Below, one piece after another: positions 10,774-22,517 of a stretch of DNA of 64,000 bases. Positions within the stretch are counted from its first letter, which is position 1, and the number at the start of each line of letters is the position of its first letter. The notes under the pieces are model-generated. The model was not told the DNA's origin. It searched no databases and was given only the letters and a program-made list of their open reading frames with translations. This DNA is from Arabidopsis thaliana (lineage: Eukaryota; Streptophyta; Magnoliopsida; Brassicales; Brassicaceae): positions 21,397,261-21,461,260 of the forward strand of contig NC_003074.8 in the NCBI RefSeq assembly GCF_000001735.4. The letters run 5' to 3'. A program made the translations under genes and the position numbers.

Positions 10774-13700
10774 TTACAGCTCCATTTTGACCTGATTTGG
10801 GTGCAAATTAGCAGAAGCCACCATTACATTTTCAGAAACTGCCATCAAATTGCTGTTATCATTGCCATGAGCTTGATCCTCTTCTCTTCCCCATACCGGC
10901 TGGTTCAAGCCGTCAAAAGGCCATTGTTGTGTTGGTGGTTGTTGCAGTTGCCGGTGATGAAAGGACTGTTCGGTCTCAATGGCTTGCTGAGGCCAAGCAA
11001 GCTGCATTGGTGCGGCATTGAAGCTCCCATCCATTAAAGAACCGTTCTGTCAAAGAAAAAAACACAGAGCCAAAACCGGAAAAGATATCAGCAAAGGGAT
11101 CATTCATAGAGATCTTGATCTAGTCAAAGAAGTCAACTGTTGTTGCTGTGTTATTATTATCCTAAAAGAACAAGGTTTGATGAGAGGGTCCCTGGCTATT
11201 TAATGGTGGTACAAGCTGTAAGAAGAAAGAGAGAGGGAGCATTTATTTAGTTTGGTCCAAAACTTTTGATGAGAATCCACAGGTGATCATGAAATTAGAT
11301 AGGTCACTTTGAAATAACAAGATTTTGGAAGAGACCCACAGAAATTATTGAGGGATGAATTAACTTTTTTTTTAAAAGGTTCATCAAGTAACACATCCGA
11401 CATAAGTCACAGAAGACACAGAAAGGTTTTACAGAACAAAGGTGGTCCGAGTTTTGACCCACTACTGTTATTTGCATTGGGTGTGTGTGTGTGTTGTGTA
11501 TTTATTTTTCCCTGAGTTTCCTTCATGAGAGTAGACGTTGTGATCTTCCTATGCCTTACACTAAAATGGTCTAAATTAATGTTTGTATCAATAAATACCC
11601 CAAAAGTTTCTCCTTTTGTGATAGAAACTAGAAGCTACTCAAAGAGGTATGGTTAACTTAAATGAGAAACACATGAAATGGTTAAATTTTTCCTAGAGAA
11701 GACTAATCAGAATGACCAAATTATTGTTTGAGATTTTGATACTTACTTCTGAAGCCAATATGGTGTCGAGATTGAAGTCGATTCTGGGGTTTACCGCAGC
11801 AAGTCTCATTGATAGCATCTGTGGAAACACAAGTCACAGTTTCATGAGATTGCGGCACATAATTCTATTCATTTTCAAATTGTTTTGAGTTGACCCTTTT
11901 ATTGTGCCCAGGGCTATTGTAAAATATAGGTATAAAGAACAAAAATTGGACCACGGAAAGTCTCACCTCCACTTGACGTTGTAATGACTGGACATGGTTA
12001 ATGATTTCATCCAGCACCAGCGCGGTACCTTGAATCTGCAGGTCAAAGACTTTCTGATAAGCTCGGATTCATATTAGGTAGATCTGCTTTCACATACCAA
12101 AAATTCTTTCTAGACAGCTAACTATTGTTAAGATGATCCAATATTTCAACGAGAAAATACCAAGATTCCAAAATACACAGTGAAAAAAGCAGCAAGAGAA
12201 TGACGTGCTAATCTAAAGCTATTATAATAAATGGTATCTACTACAATCACAAGTAATCAGTATACCCTAGGGGGGCTAAAGGAACAATCAATCAAGTCCT
12301 CACAGCTCACCTATAGAATCCAAATTTTAAACAAACACTGATGTTCCATATCATCATCTCTATCACACCAATAATTGCTGCTAACTTCTAACATCAGGGA
12401 TGATTAATTAGCTGTCTGGGGGAGTGTCACATCATGTTTCCAACTAATTAGGTATGTGGGACTCAAAGCATATCAATTTTTGTAAAGGATCATTTGCTTT
12501 AATCGTCCTTCTAAGAGTCATTTTCTATTTTTCCTTGATAGATACCGAACTTGTTAGAGACGATACTACCCCTTCCTCACCTTCCATAGAAAGATTGCAA
12601 CTTTTTTCCCACTTATCATCAAAAGATGGACCCCAAAACACACTTTGATCTTGATCTTTCCACCAAAATCTGTCCCCTAAACCCAAAACCTTAATGGCAT
12701 ATTACAGCTAGCACACTTCCTAAGGTCATTCTCGTCATTTATAGACTAATCTTCAAGCTCAACGAACACACTTATGGAAAAAGAATTCGATAAAGCAAGG
12801 TCCTATCACTTCCGTGTGACTGAGTTAACCTTAAAGCTAAGTGTGTACCCGTGAGATATTTCTCCCCACACGAAATAAAAAAATAAAGTTGAGATCTCTA
12901 AAGGCATTACTACACAATTACCCAACTGGCTACTTTGGCACACCAGGAACCACTTTTCTTAATAAAAAAGCAATTAAGCAATCCACTTTTTAGGAAGAAA
13001 AAAAAAAGTAGGTGTGAAGGATTAAGACCCTTAACAAAAAGACTAGATCATCTAATAATAAATTCTTACTTTTGGAGTGAATCAATTAGAGAAATATAAT
13101 GTCGTTAATCACAAATGAAGACCTAATGATTGATTAACAAATTGATTACACGTCTATATCTAAGAGACAAACCTTATCACAGCCTGGGACCAGTTCCTGT
13201 AACAGCTTCATTCGTGCATTTATCTTCTCTCTTCTTGCCTATAATCCAAAAATTAGTGATCAATTAGCGAATTAATCAACTGATTAATACCAAAAAAAAG
13301 AAAAATTAGTGAAGGCAGATGCAAGTTACTCGTTCTGCTAAGCTATGGCTATCGGTTGCTTGACCACGACGAGCTCTAACGTGAACATATGGCAGCTTCT
13401 CGTTCTCTTCAGAGCTTTTGTTCTTCTTCGTCGAGCTTTTACCCTATAAAAAATCAATCTGATGAAACGAAGGATCAAATGTAAAAAAGTAAAAACATTT
13501 GTCTCTCACTCTAACCTTCTTTTCGAAATCTTTCCTCTTCCCATTTCGATTGTTCTGGTTAGGGCAAGGGATTTGATTCTCAATCGCTGAATCAGAAATC
13601 AACCGCTGAGATGAATCGGTCTCAGCAGGCTCCGTCTTGACTCTGTCGAGATTAGCACTTGAATTGGAAGGTACAGAGCTCGTCGGAGTCTCCCCGGAGA

Positions 13701-14061
13701 TATTTCCGTTTTGTTGCTCAGTGGCAATCACCGAGAAACGAGCTGCTCGCTCCATGAGAACTGAGTTAGAAGGAAAAGCCAATGTCCCACCGAAAGAGTG
13801 AAGCGGCGGAGGAATCTCTCCACCGATCCCTGTCACTGCCGCTTGTTGAGAAGACGAAGAATCAGTGAAATGGAGAAGCTCCACTGCTTGTGTAGGTGGA
13901 AGCTCAAGCAAAGCCGTGAACGAACCGCCGGGGTTCTCGGGAGGTAAAGTCGTCACTAGTTGCCGAAATTCGTCACCGAGATGTAGCGATTCAAGGCCTA
14001 TTGGTTCCCGGCACGGTCCAACACCGCCGGATCTAGCTCCAAATCCTCCAGTCAGATCCAT
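10774..14061 (-). CDS. BHLH60: bHLH transcription factor (bHLH60)
   Basis: Six coding exons (14061-13516, 13443-13330, 13238-13173, 12035-11967, 11818-11747, 11046-10774) give 379 residues. The N-terminal 180 residues are Ser/Pro-rich and disordered, followed by a basic stretch ([17 protein letters not shown]). The bHLH domain is split over exons 2-4. Its basic part [23 protein letters not shown] has the H-E-R pattern of E-box/G-box binders. Helix 1 is [17 protein letters not shown] and helix 2 is [27 protein letters not shown]. It is a nuclear DNA-binding regulator of the bHLH48/60/CIB-like group; by memory At3g57800, with bHLH48 (At2g42300) as its duplicate. The intron between exons 3 and 4 is unusually long here (about 1.1 kb). 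ATG at 14061 is preferred over an upstream in-frame start at 14103 because conserved sequence begins at MDLTGGF. Confidence 0.93.
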
Positions 14062-15997
14062 AAACGGAAACTCACTGGAAATCTTCGAAAACAATAACAC
14101 CAATAATCGAAACCAAATTCAGCAATTTGTGTAATCAAATCTCACGACAACAAAACCCTAATTGAGCCTCCAAAGAGAGCGAGAGAGAGACTTGAGTAGA
14201 AGACTTTTGTCAGTAAGCGAGTAAAATGCGGCGAAAAATAGAAAGGAGAGAAGGTGGGCAACAATGGCGGTCTGAAGAAATCCCTCCTTCTTCTATAGCT
14301 CAGAGAACTTGGCGAAGAAGGAATAGTTATTCTCTCTTCTTCTTCGTCTTCTTTCTCAAATGTGTGTGGAAGAAAAGCTTTTACACCAGAAGAAGAGTAG
14401 GACGAAAGCAACGTTAGCAGTGGAGTGCGTCTGTTAAATAAAGGCCACTGTTAGACAAAAGAAAGAGAAAACCAATTTTGGTTATTGTAGGTACGGTACG
14501 GTTCTTTTGTTATATATTTTGCTGGATCCCAATGGATATTACTTGGGCCTTTTGGGCTTTAACCGGTGACTTTTTATCTCTGATTATAAACTTTTTTTAT
14601 CACTCCTTAATTTTGTAATTAGTAAATTTTTGAAGTATTTTGATACTATAATATAAAAATGATTTGAATAGGGCGTACCAGAAAACGGCACATATTTATT
14701 TAATCGAATCGGTAGATTAGATTTATTCTTCAGCAGGACCAGCCTGCTGTCTCTGACCACTTTTCTTTTTTTCTCGGTATAATAATTGGATTTTCGTATA
14801 GTATTATTATCAGTAGTTAATGCCATAAATGGTGTTACATCAGGTTTTCTGACTTTCCACGGACTCCGATTCCGGTGTCAAATTATTTTGTTGACCTGTA
14901 AATAACCAAGAACCAAAAACACTTTTTAATATGGAAAAATAATTGAGCTCAAAACACCATTTTAGTAATTATCTCAGCCGTTGGATGAAATCTACCAAGC
15001 GTAATATTAATTTTTTAAAAATATTTTATTTTTTTTATTTTTTAAAAATATTCAAAATTCATCAAGTATTAAAAACTTTAGAGTATAAAAGGCAAAAATA
15101 AAATAAAAATTGAGACGTACTAATAATATTAATTCAAAATATCTTATAAATTTATTAAAAGGAAAAAAAAAAACAATTAATGTTACTTCTTTAAAAGGGT
15201 GTTTTGGGGATAGAGAGGAAAATTTGAGGACAAAGATGAACAGATGGGTCCAGTGGAATAACCTGTTTCACACAATGGGCCGAACAGGAAATCCACTTAT
15301 GCTCTAATAATCTGAGCCCAAATCCCAATTTCCATTTCATTGCAACAAATCATCGTTGCTTGATTATTTTGATTAGCCAATTTCTTCTTCATGTAAGTAA
15401 ATCTCAAAACTGAAATTTAGTAAAAAGGTGTAGAAGTGGAATATAAATGTGCTAAAATATCGGTTTCACTTTCAGCGATTGGTGATGTAAGGTTTGGTGT
15501 AGTAGTAAAGTCTCAATCAAAGAGAGGAAAGGTACAATCTTTTTTTGGCATTTCCAATTTGGCAACGTTACTTACTCTCCCAACGTCCATTACTTCTTTG
15601 GTGTCTCAGATATTGATGTGGCCAATTCTTTAACCAACCTAATTCCTACGTACATATGTGTTACTCTTTCACATATATACACTTTATTCTAAATATAAAG
15701 ATTTTGAAGCTATACGGCTCTTTTCTGTTTTTATTCAATTAGATGTCAAAATGAGTATGAAACATGCAAAGTCTTTATCAATAAGAAACATTCTAATTAT
15801 GCAAAGTCTTTGCCATTATAAACGCAGTTCAATTTTAGATGATTTATCTTTATAAAATTTGTTCCCGAGCACAGTCTCGAACTCATATGAGACTAAAGTT
15901 TTTAATATTCACACATAAAACCTTTATAAAAAATTAAAGAGATATATTTTCTTTTATTGCTGAGAAAGCTGTGAGGATTATCTTCACAATACTTACG

Positions 15998-16272
15998 GCA
16001 TCTCCAACACATCTCTATTTTTGTCTCTACACTCTATTTTTGCTTTTATTACACTCCAACTCATCTCTATTCTCACTTCCATTATAGAGATCTCTATTTT
16101 TTTCTCTATATATAGAAACAAAAATATGGATCTCTATTTTTTTCCCCTATTTTTCTTTCTAACAAATAGAGATTTCTATTTTTGAAGAATTATTGGAGTA
16201 AAAATAGAAATCTCTATTTTCTCTTCTATATTTACAAAAAAAAAATAGAGACAACCATTGCAGATGGTCTTA
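15998..16272. repeat. MITE-like AT-rich repeat with imperfect inverted ends
   Basis: The left end (GGCATCTCCAACACATCTCTATTTTT) and the complement of the right end (GACCATCTGCAATGGTTGTCTCTATTTTT) are similar, so the element has imperfect terminal inverted repeats. Inside, the unit TCTCTATTTTT and its complement recur many times. About 275 bases with no coding capacity suggests a short non-autonomous DNA transposon. The family is not identified, and I see no clean target-site duplication. Confidence 0.55.
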
Positions 16273-17851
16273 TTAACGTATCACATTGGGATCATGATGG
16301 ATTTAAAAGGATAGATATGGGCGAGACCACAAAGATTTTTCGGATGTATACGTGAAGCATGAAAAAAAAAAATGTGCGATGAATAAAGAAATATGTTTAG
16401 AAAATATTATAGATAATTCGTTTATATATGAGTGGGTCTGGATCCGCGTGTTAATCACGTGACACTGGCCCAAGAAGCCTCTCTTCGTAGTGGAGTGGTG
16501 TGGGAATTCCCTTCTTCCCATATTAAAATGTTTCGATGAATAAATGAATAGCTCTCTCTAACCTTCTTCTTTTTGTGTTTTAATGAAAATGTTTTATTTT
16601 TCTATGTAGCTTGCATTATTCGACAGCTGTTACAAACCTGACATGCATGGGATCCACACAACAACACACATATCTCTTTATATGAGTTATTCCCATTTCC
16701 CAAATTGCTGAGCAAACGACATCCGTAAGCAGAGTTAAGACTATTGAAAAGTGCATAACAATTATGGTTGTCAAAACGTTGTTTGTAAGTTGGTTTAGCT
16801 AATAATCATTATAAAGGTAGATTGTCAATGGAAATATAGTTGTAAAAGCATTTAATATCAAACCCCCAAAAGGAAGAAGCAATGTATCACAAACGATTCA
16901 ATATCTTAGGTGAATTTTGCTAACTTCGACTAATTTTATGTAGAGTACGAATGTCCACAAGCAATTGTCTATGTAATGCAATTGTTCCACGTTATATGAA
17001 GCATTGCTCGTTTCTATCGTCAACTATAACATTTTTATTTTCATCAAAAGATTGTTTGGATTATTTAGTCGTATAATATTTTGAAACATATCAAACATCA
17101 TGAATGCACTTCACCTCCCAAAATAAGAAGTCTAAGTCCAGTGCTAAATTTGGTTAGCGTCGTAATGATTATAAATCGTCAATAACATTGAACTGTCCAA
17201 GTGTATATATATATATATACTTAAATGATTACGAAGGAGACGTCTCTAAATTTTCTACGTTATACGTTTACACGTATAGAATTCGTCGTACATTTAAATA
17301 CACGTACATGTATATACATATTTGGCACAATGATCGATACTGATACAGTGTTGTGTAATAGTAAATAGTAAATACGTTATAGGTAATGAGTGATGCAAGT
17401 CGAAACACTTCTATCGATCATTGTTCACATGTTAGTTTCGTTGGATTCAACCGATTTTCTTATAATTCATTATATATACATTCAACTTAAAGAATGAAAT
17501 TCTACTTTCAAATGCATTAATTGTAAGATAGCATTAATTTGCTCATTTGCAAAGATACTTTGTTATATGTGTCTGATTAAAAAAAAAACGAATTGATGTC
17601 AGAAATGAGTGCCACAAAATCTGAACACAAAGAAATACAACAAATCGTCATTGTTTGTACCTTAATGGTTTGTTTAAGATCCATTGTAAAACAATACCTC
17701 ATCGTAACAATGTGATCATATAACATTATAAGTTGATGCGTAGACATGGATTAGAAATAAGAGTCTCGCATACACACACAATGAAAGAAAAATTAAAATT
17801 GATAAGGTAGAAGAAAATATAGTGATGATGATAAAGACCGGAACATACGAA

Positions 17852-18056
17852 GGGCCCAGGAGACAAGGACGAAACAAAGTGGGCCCATAAAAGAAGTACC
17901 CAAAAAAAAGGACTTGTGATAAAGTTGGGCCCATCGTCGATGATCCCCTGTGAATACCCGAAGGCCAAAAATGATGGGGGGGACCCACTGACCAAGTTGC
18001 ACGGCGAGTGATGTGTTCTGTTTGGGTCTAAATGGGCCGCGAAAACGATGGGCCCA
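17852..18056 (+). promoter_or_regulatory. Cluster of TGGGCC (site II / TCP) boxes upstream of OTU4
   Basis: Palindromic GGGCCCA/TGGGCCCA boxes occur at 17852-17858, 17880-17887, 17926-17933 and 18049-18056. A further TGGGCC lies at 18033-18038 and a GGCCCA at 18435-18440. Site II elements of this kind bind TCP factors and are frequent in promoters of housekeeping plant genes. They lie 0.4-0.6 kb before the likely OTU4 transcription start, and no other gene is nearby on either strand. Confidence 0.6.
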
Positions 18057-19075
18057 ACTTATTCATTGCTTTGCCAGAGTCCTTTGTGTTGTTTGTAGAT
18101 TGTAGTACTAACGGCAAGCTGTTCGAGACTATTGCCAGTTTCCGGAAAAGTTTTCTGACACAGACTAACTTTTTGTTGGGTTTCCCATTCCAAGTATCAA
18201 GATATTATTAGTTTAATCTGGACGAACGTATAAATAATTCATTTCGAAAATTATCGTATGTAGTAACCAACCAGTTCAGTATTCTTAAGTGAAAAAAGTA
18301 CAAAATTTCAATACGATCAAATATGTACTAGTTTAAAAAAAAAAAACATTTCTCATGCAAAATAACTGGCAAACATAAAAACGGGTTGGGTAACCTGAAA
18401 CAAAACTCCAGCCCAAAATGATGCCCGCTTATACGGCCCAATAAAGCTAAAGTTTGCTGCGAACTTAAAACGGCAGCGTTTGCTAATTAGATTGAGTAAA
18501 GCGATTTCACGGTGCAACAGTCGAAGCTTCTCGACTTGTTATTGTTTCGTAGCTTCGTCGGTCCAACAAGACCTTGCGCTAGAAGAACAGTTTCGGCTTT
18601 GTTTTGTTCAATTCTCACCTCACCCCGGACAGAGTCCAAAACAACGGTTTATTTCTTGCGTTTGTCGGGAAATCAGAGTTGAGTATAATAAACACCCTTC
18701 ACGACATTCTTTGCTTGTCCACCTTGGTAATCCTCCATTCACTCTCTTCACGTGTTTCTCTCTTGATAATTCTCTGATACCCGTACGCAATTTTATCTTT
18801 CCTTCTTCGTTTCTTCGATTTCAATACGTTTGGATTGTGTGTTGGTTTCATTTTTCTGATATTAGAAATTTAGTTGAAACATTACCTGCAAATTTGCAGT
18901 TCTTAACTAGATAGCTTGCTCTTTTAGCGATCCTTAAGGTATATTTTGTTATCTAGTTATGATTTTGTTTACTATACCATTGCCTCATTGGATCTATCAA
19001 TGTAAAAGACTTGGAAATTGCGTTGTTGTTCTTTGTGTAGGTATCTGAAATTGGGGGACTCTTATTATAAAAGAT

Positions 19076-20549
19076 ATGATGATTTGTTACTCTCCAATTA
19101 CAACATGTTCTAGGAATGCTATCAGTATCAAGAGGCATTTAGGCTCTCGCCTCTACGGCGTTGTGGCTCACGGATCATCTAAATTCTCCTGCTACAGTCT
19201 TTTATCAGGACTTTCAAGAAGACATTATACCGGTTTTCGTGTATCGGTCTCTAATAGACCTTCTAGTTGGCACGATAAAGGACTTTTTGGGTCAGTATTG
19301 ATCAATCGACCAACTGTTGCTCCTAAGGAAAAGCTTGAAGTTTCTTTCTTGTCCCCTGAGGCTAATATGAAATGCTCGAAGATAGAATCTAACATGAGAA
19401 ATCTCTATTGTTATTCAAGATTTGCATATACAGGTGTGATTGTTAGCTTGCTTGTTTGTTATTCTTCGACTTCCCAATCAGCGTACGCAGATTCTTCAAG
19501 GGATAAAGATGCTAACAACGTGCATCATCATTCGTCTGATGGTAAATTCCACAATGGGAAAAGAGTTTATACTGATTACTCTATCATTGGTAAGTGTCCA
19601 ATAATATTGTTGCTCATCTTAGTCTTATGTCGACCGTTGTTTGATCAGAAAATGACAATGGTTTTTTAGGTATTCCGGGGGATGGCAGATGTTTGTTTCG
19701 TTCTGTAGCTCACGGATTCTGCTTACGCTCTGGGAAACTAGCTCCAGGCGAGAAGATGCAGAGAGAACTCGCTGACGAATTACGTACCAGGGTAAGTATC
19801 TATGGTTAAGAGTTTTTATCTGTCATACTTTGCCACCAAAGATCAAAGTAACTGTTGAATTGGATTCATATGGCATCGTTAGTACTTTTTCTCTCTGCTT
19901 CAGCAAAGCCTAGGTCTTAATTTCATCTATCAAAGTTCCTATCTATGTGTTATCTTTGAATGTGATAGGTTGCTGATGAGTTTATCCAAAGAAGACAGGA
20001 AACAGAATGGTGAGTTTTTCATGCTTTCAGACCAATTTTCAACTTCATTCACTGGCTATGGACTACTCTTAAACTTATACATCACATTTGTTGATCTCTT
20101 ATTAATTACGAACTACTAGCAGCTTTTTCTTTGCATCTACTCATTCTGATGATTCTCATCAGGTTCGTGGAAGGAGATTTCGACACCTACGTCAGACAAA
20201 TTCGGGATCCACACGTGTGGGGAGGTGAACCTGAACTCTTCATGGCTTCACACGTTCTCCAGTAAATAACCTCATCCTCTCTGTTCTTTTTGGTTCCTTA
20301 ACGTTCATGATTTCAGTTTCTCATACACAATCTAGATTGAAATCTAACAAACTCCGAAATTGTGATCATAGGATGCCAATCACAGTGTATATGAAAGACG
20401 ATAAAGCTGGAGGACTGATAAGTATTGCAGAATATGGTCAAGAATACGGTAAAGACGACCCAATCCGAGTCCTATACCATGGTTTTGGTCATTACGATGC
20501 CCTTTTGCTTCACGAGAGTAAAGCTTCGATTCCAAAATCTAAACTTTAG
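19076..20549 (+). CDS. OTU4: OTU-domain cysteine deubiquitinase (OTU4)
   Basis: Five coding exons (19076-19589, 19670-19791, 19969-20009, 20163-20261, 20372-20549) give 317 residues. The OTU cysteine-protease domain fills the C-terminal half. GIPGDGRCLFRSVA carries Asp176 and the nucleophile Cys179, and YHGFGHYDAL carries the catalytic His299. These proteases cleave ubiquitin chains. The N-terminal 165 residues are Ser/Arg-rich and contain a hydrophobic stretch (FAYTGVIVSLLVCYSST), so an organellar or membrane-anchored form is possible. A leader exon ends at about 18726 (CTTG|GTAATC) and splices to 19041, just before the double ATG at 19076. By memory this is At3g57810. A decayed copy of the last exon lies about 950 bases downstream. 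Confidence 0.92.
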
Positions 20550-20918
20550 TATACTTAGTTTTGCATCTTTGACTTTTGTCAGGTGTTGATGATGTTTTTG
20601 TTTACTGACACAACCACTATCTGTATGCCTTGTAGAATGTAACCTTTTTTTACCTTTTACTTTGAATAAAAATTTTCAGTTTCAAATGATATGCTCGCTT
20701 CAAAATCTTAGCTTCTGGATAGATACAAAGCTTATTGTAGATACTCGAAAAGAGTATATGTGGTCAGTGTGATATCAGGCCATTGTGGTTGAAAAGTTGA
20801 ATAATGATTTAAAATGGTCCCAAACGTGACAAAAGTTAGTTCTACTTCATAGAATTGAGTGGATTACACACTAGAGACATTGTAGCTAAGAAAAGTGTAA
20901 AAATGTCGGACTAGAGAA

Positions 20919-21180
<262 letters not shown>

Positions 21181-21309
21181 TAAACCCACCTCAAGCAAAA
21201 ACTCAAAAATCAGTGTAGAGCAGATATTGTCATAGCTTCTATAGAGACAAAGAAAGAAGAGTAACTAAATCTAAACTGTGAAAGTACAAGGTTAGTGTAT
21301 TTGTTCTTT

Positions 21310-21870
21310 GATGATTATAGGTTGCTAATCACAGTATATATGAAGCACAAGAAAGTTAGTATATATCGCAAGTTAGGGTGAAAAGTAAAGGAGATCAGAT
21401 TAAAGTCCTATATCCCATGGTTTTGGTCACTACACTGCCTTTTTGATTCATGTTAAGCAAAACTTCAATCCAAAAGTAAAGGATGGATATGCTTGTTTTG
21501 AACCGGTATGAATGCCATCCGGTACGGTTGTTGTTGGGGACATAAGTGGGATATTCACATGCATCTTTGTAATTGGTGACTTTTTGTCAGGTGGTGATAT
21601 ATTTTTTTTTTTTTTATGTTTCTGACACAGCCACCACAATCTATAGTATGTCTTATAAAATGTTACCTTTCAAGTACCATATACCCTTTAATTTGAATAA
21701 AATTTCAAATAATTTGGTCGTTTCAAAATCATAGCTTGTGTGCCACACATTGTCAAAATCGTGATAATACAAACTACAAAGTTCATAATATTTGTGGGCA
21801 CTCAAAAGATATGGTCAGTGTGATATAAGTAGTGTTGTTGGTCAGGCCACTGTGCTTGAAATGAAATGAT
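21310..21870 (+). pseudogene. Decayed tandem copy of the OTU4 last exon and 3' flank
   Basis: The sequence from GATTATAGGTTGCTAATCACAGTATATATGAA mirrors the OTU4 exon 5 acceptor and first codons. CCATGGTTTTGGTCACTACACTGCC mirrors the region coding HGFGHYDA. Further matches follow in the 3' UTR (TTTCTGACACAGCCAC, TTTGAATAAAA, GTTTCAAAATCATAGCTT) and downstream (GGTCAGTGTGATAT, CAGGCCA). The copy sits about 950 bases after the original (20360-20815). Codons between the two conserved blocks are largely lost and the catalytic-His region has changed, so no functional domain can be made. Confidence 0.85.
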
Positions 21871-22517
21871 TTTTTTTTTTAACTGAAAAATGAAAAAAAC
21901 TAAAAACAATACTTCAAAGATGTTCTGTTTGCTGATCAAGCCAAGTAATGTTCACCAGCTAAGTTTAGTAATTAGTGTTGTTTAGGTTCATGTCTCCTAC
22001 TACAAATGCAAATTCAAAATCTTGTCGTCAGACTCGGTTTCCAAGTAATAAAAAGCCTAACTCGTGCTCATTTTCCAACAAAAACCAAAACCAATAATCA
22101 TCTACATCACCATCTTAACACCAACAAAATTTAGAATTTTTTAAACAAACAATTAAAAAGCACAGAGCAACACACCTGCATCAGTCAATAACTAAAAACT
22201 TTGGATTTATCAATCAAAATAACTAAACTGTCACAGAGCAACAACACATTATTTTATTAGTATTTCAAATTTATATCCATTACCAAATACATCTTCCAAC
22301 ACTTTTTAAGCTCCCACAAGAATTCAAAAAACTTTCCTATGTCTACATTACAACCACGTTGCTACTTTGGAACCCCATCACCCTAATTCCTCTCTTTCGT
22401 CTTCTTCTTCCCTCGTCTCTCTCTCTCCGCAACTCCTCGTTGCATCACTTTACATTGAAACATAATCTGTAGATATTAAACAAAGTCTTTTGCAAGATTC
22501 TGATTCTCTAGACAAAT
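21871..22517. other. Promoter and leader of the LRR kinase gene
   Basis: AT-rich sequence with a CT-rich tract at about 22380-22440 just before the start codon, as in many crucifer leaders. No other feature is visible. Confidence 0.45.

Larger units (their letters stand above)
14062..18450. other. Long non-coding interval between bHLH60 and OTU4
   Basis: Holds the bHLH60 leader, with CT/GA-rich tracts near 14180-14370. It also contains a MITE-like repeat (about 15998-16272), a TA microsatellite (about 17203-17220) and the TGGGCC-box cluster upstream of OTU4. Short open frames here (for example three overlapping ones at 17716-18002) are low-complexity and show no recognisable similarity. Confidence 0.5.

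Noticed and set aside
15841-15960. Sequence GAGTTCGAGACT (minus strand) like a Pol III B box, possible SINE
   Set aside because: No matching A box at the right distance and no poly(A) or poly(T) end, so not supported as a tRNA or SINE.
17716-18002. Three overlapping minus-strand open frames across the TGGGCC cluster
   Set aside because: Frames arise from the repeated GGGCCC words and AT-rich DNA. No conserved domain, and codon use looks random.
18480-18914. 144-codon plus-strand frame upstream of OTU4
   Set aside because: Begins with TTG, spans a clear leader exon and intron (donor at 18727, acceptor before 19041), and lacks similarity.
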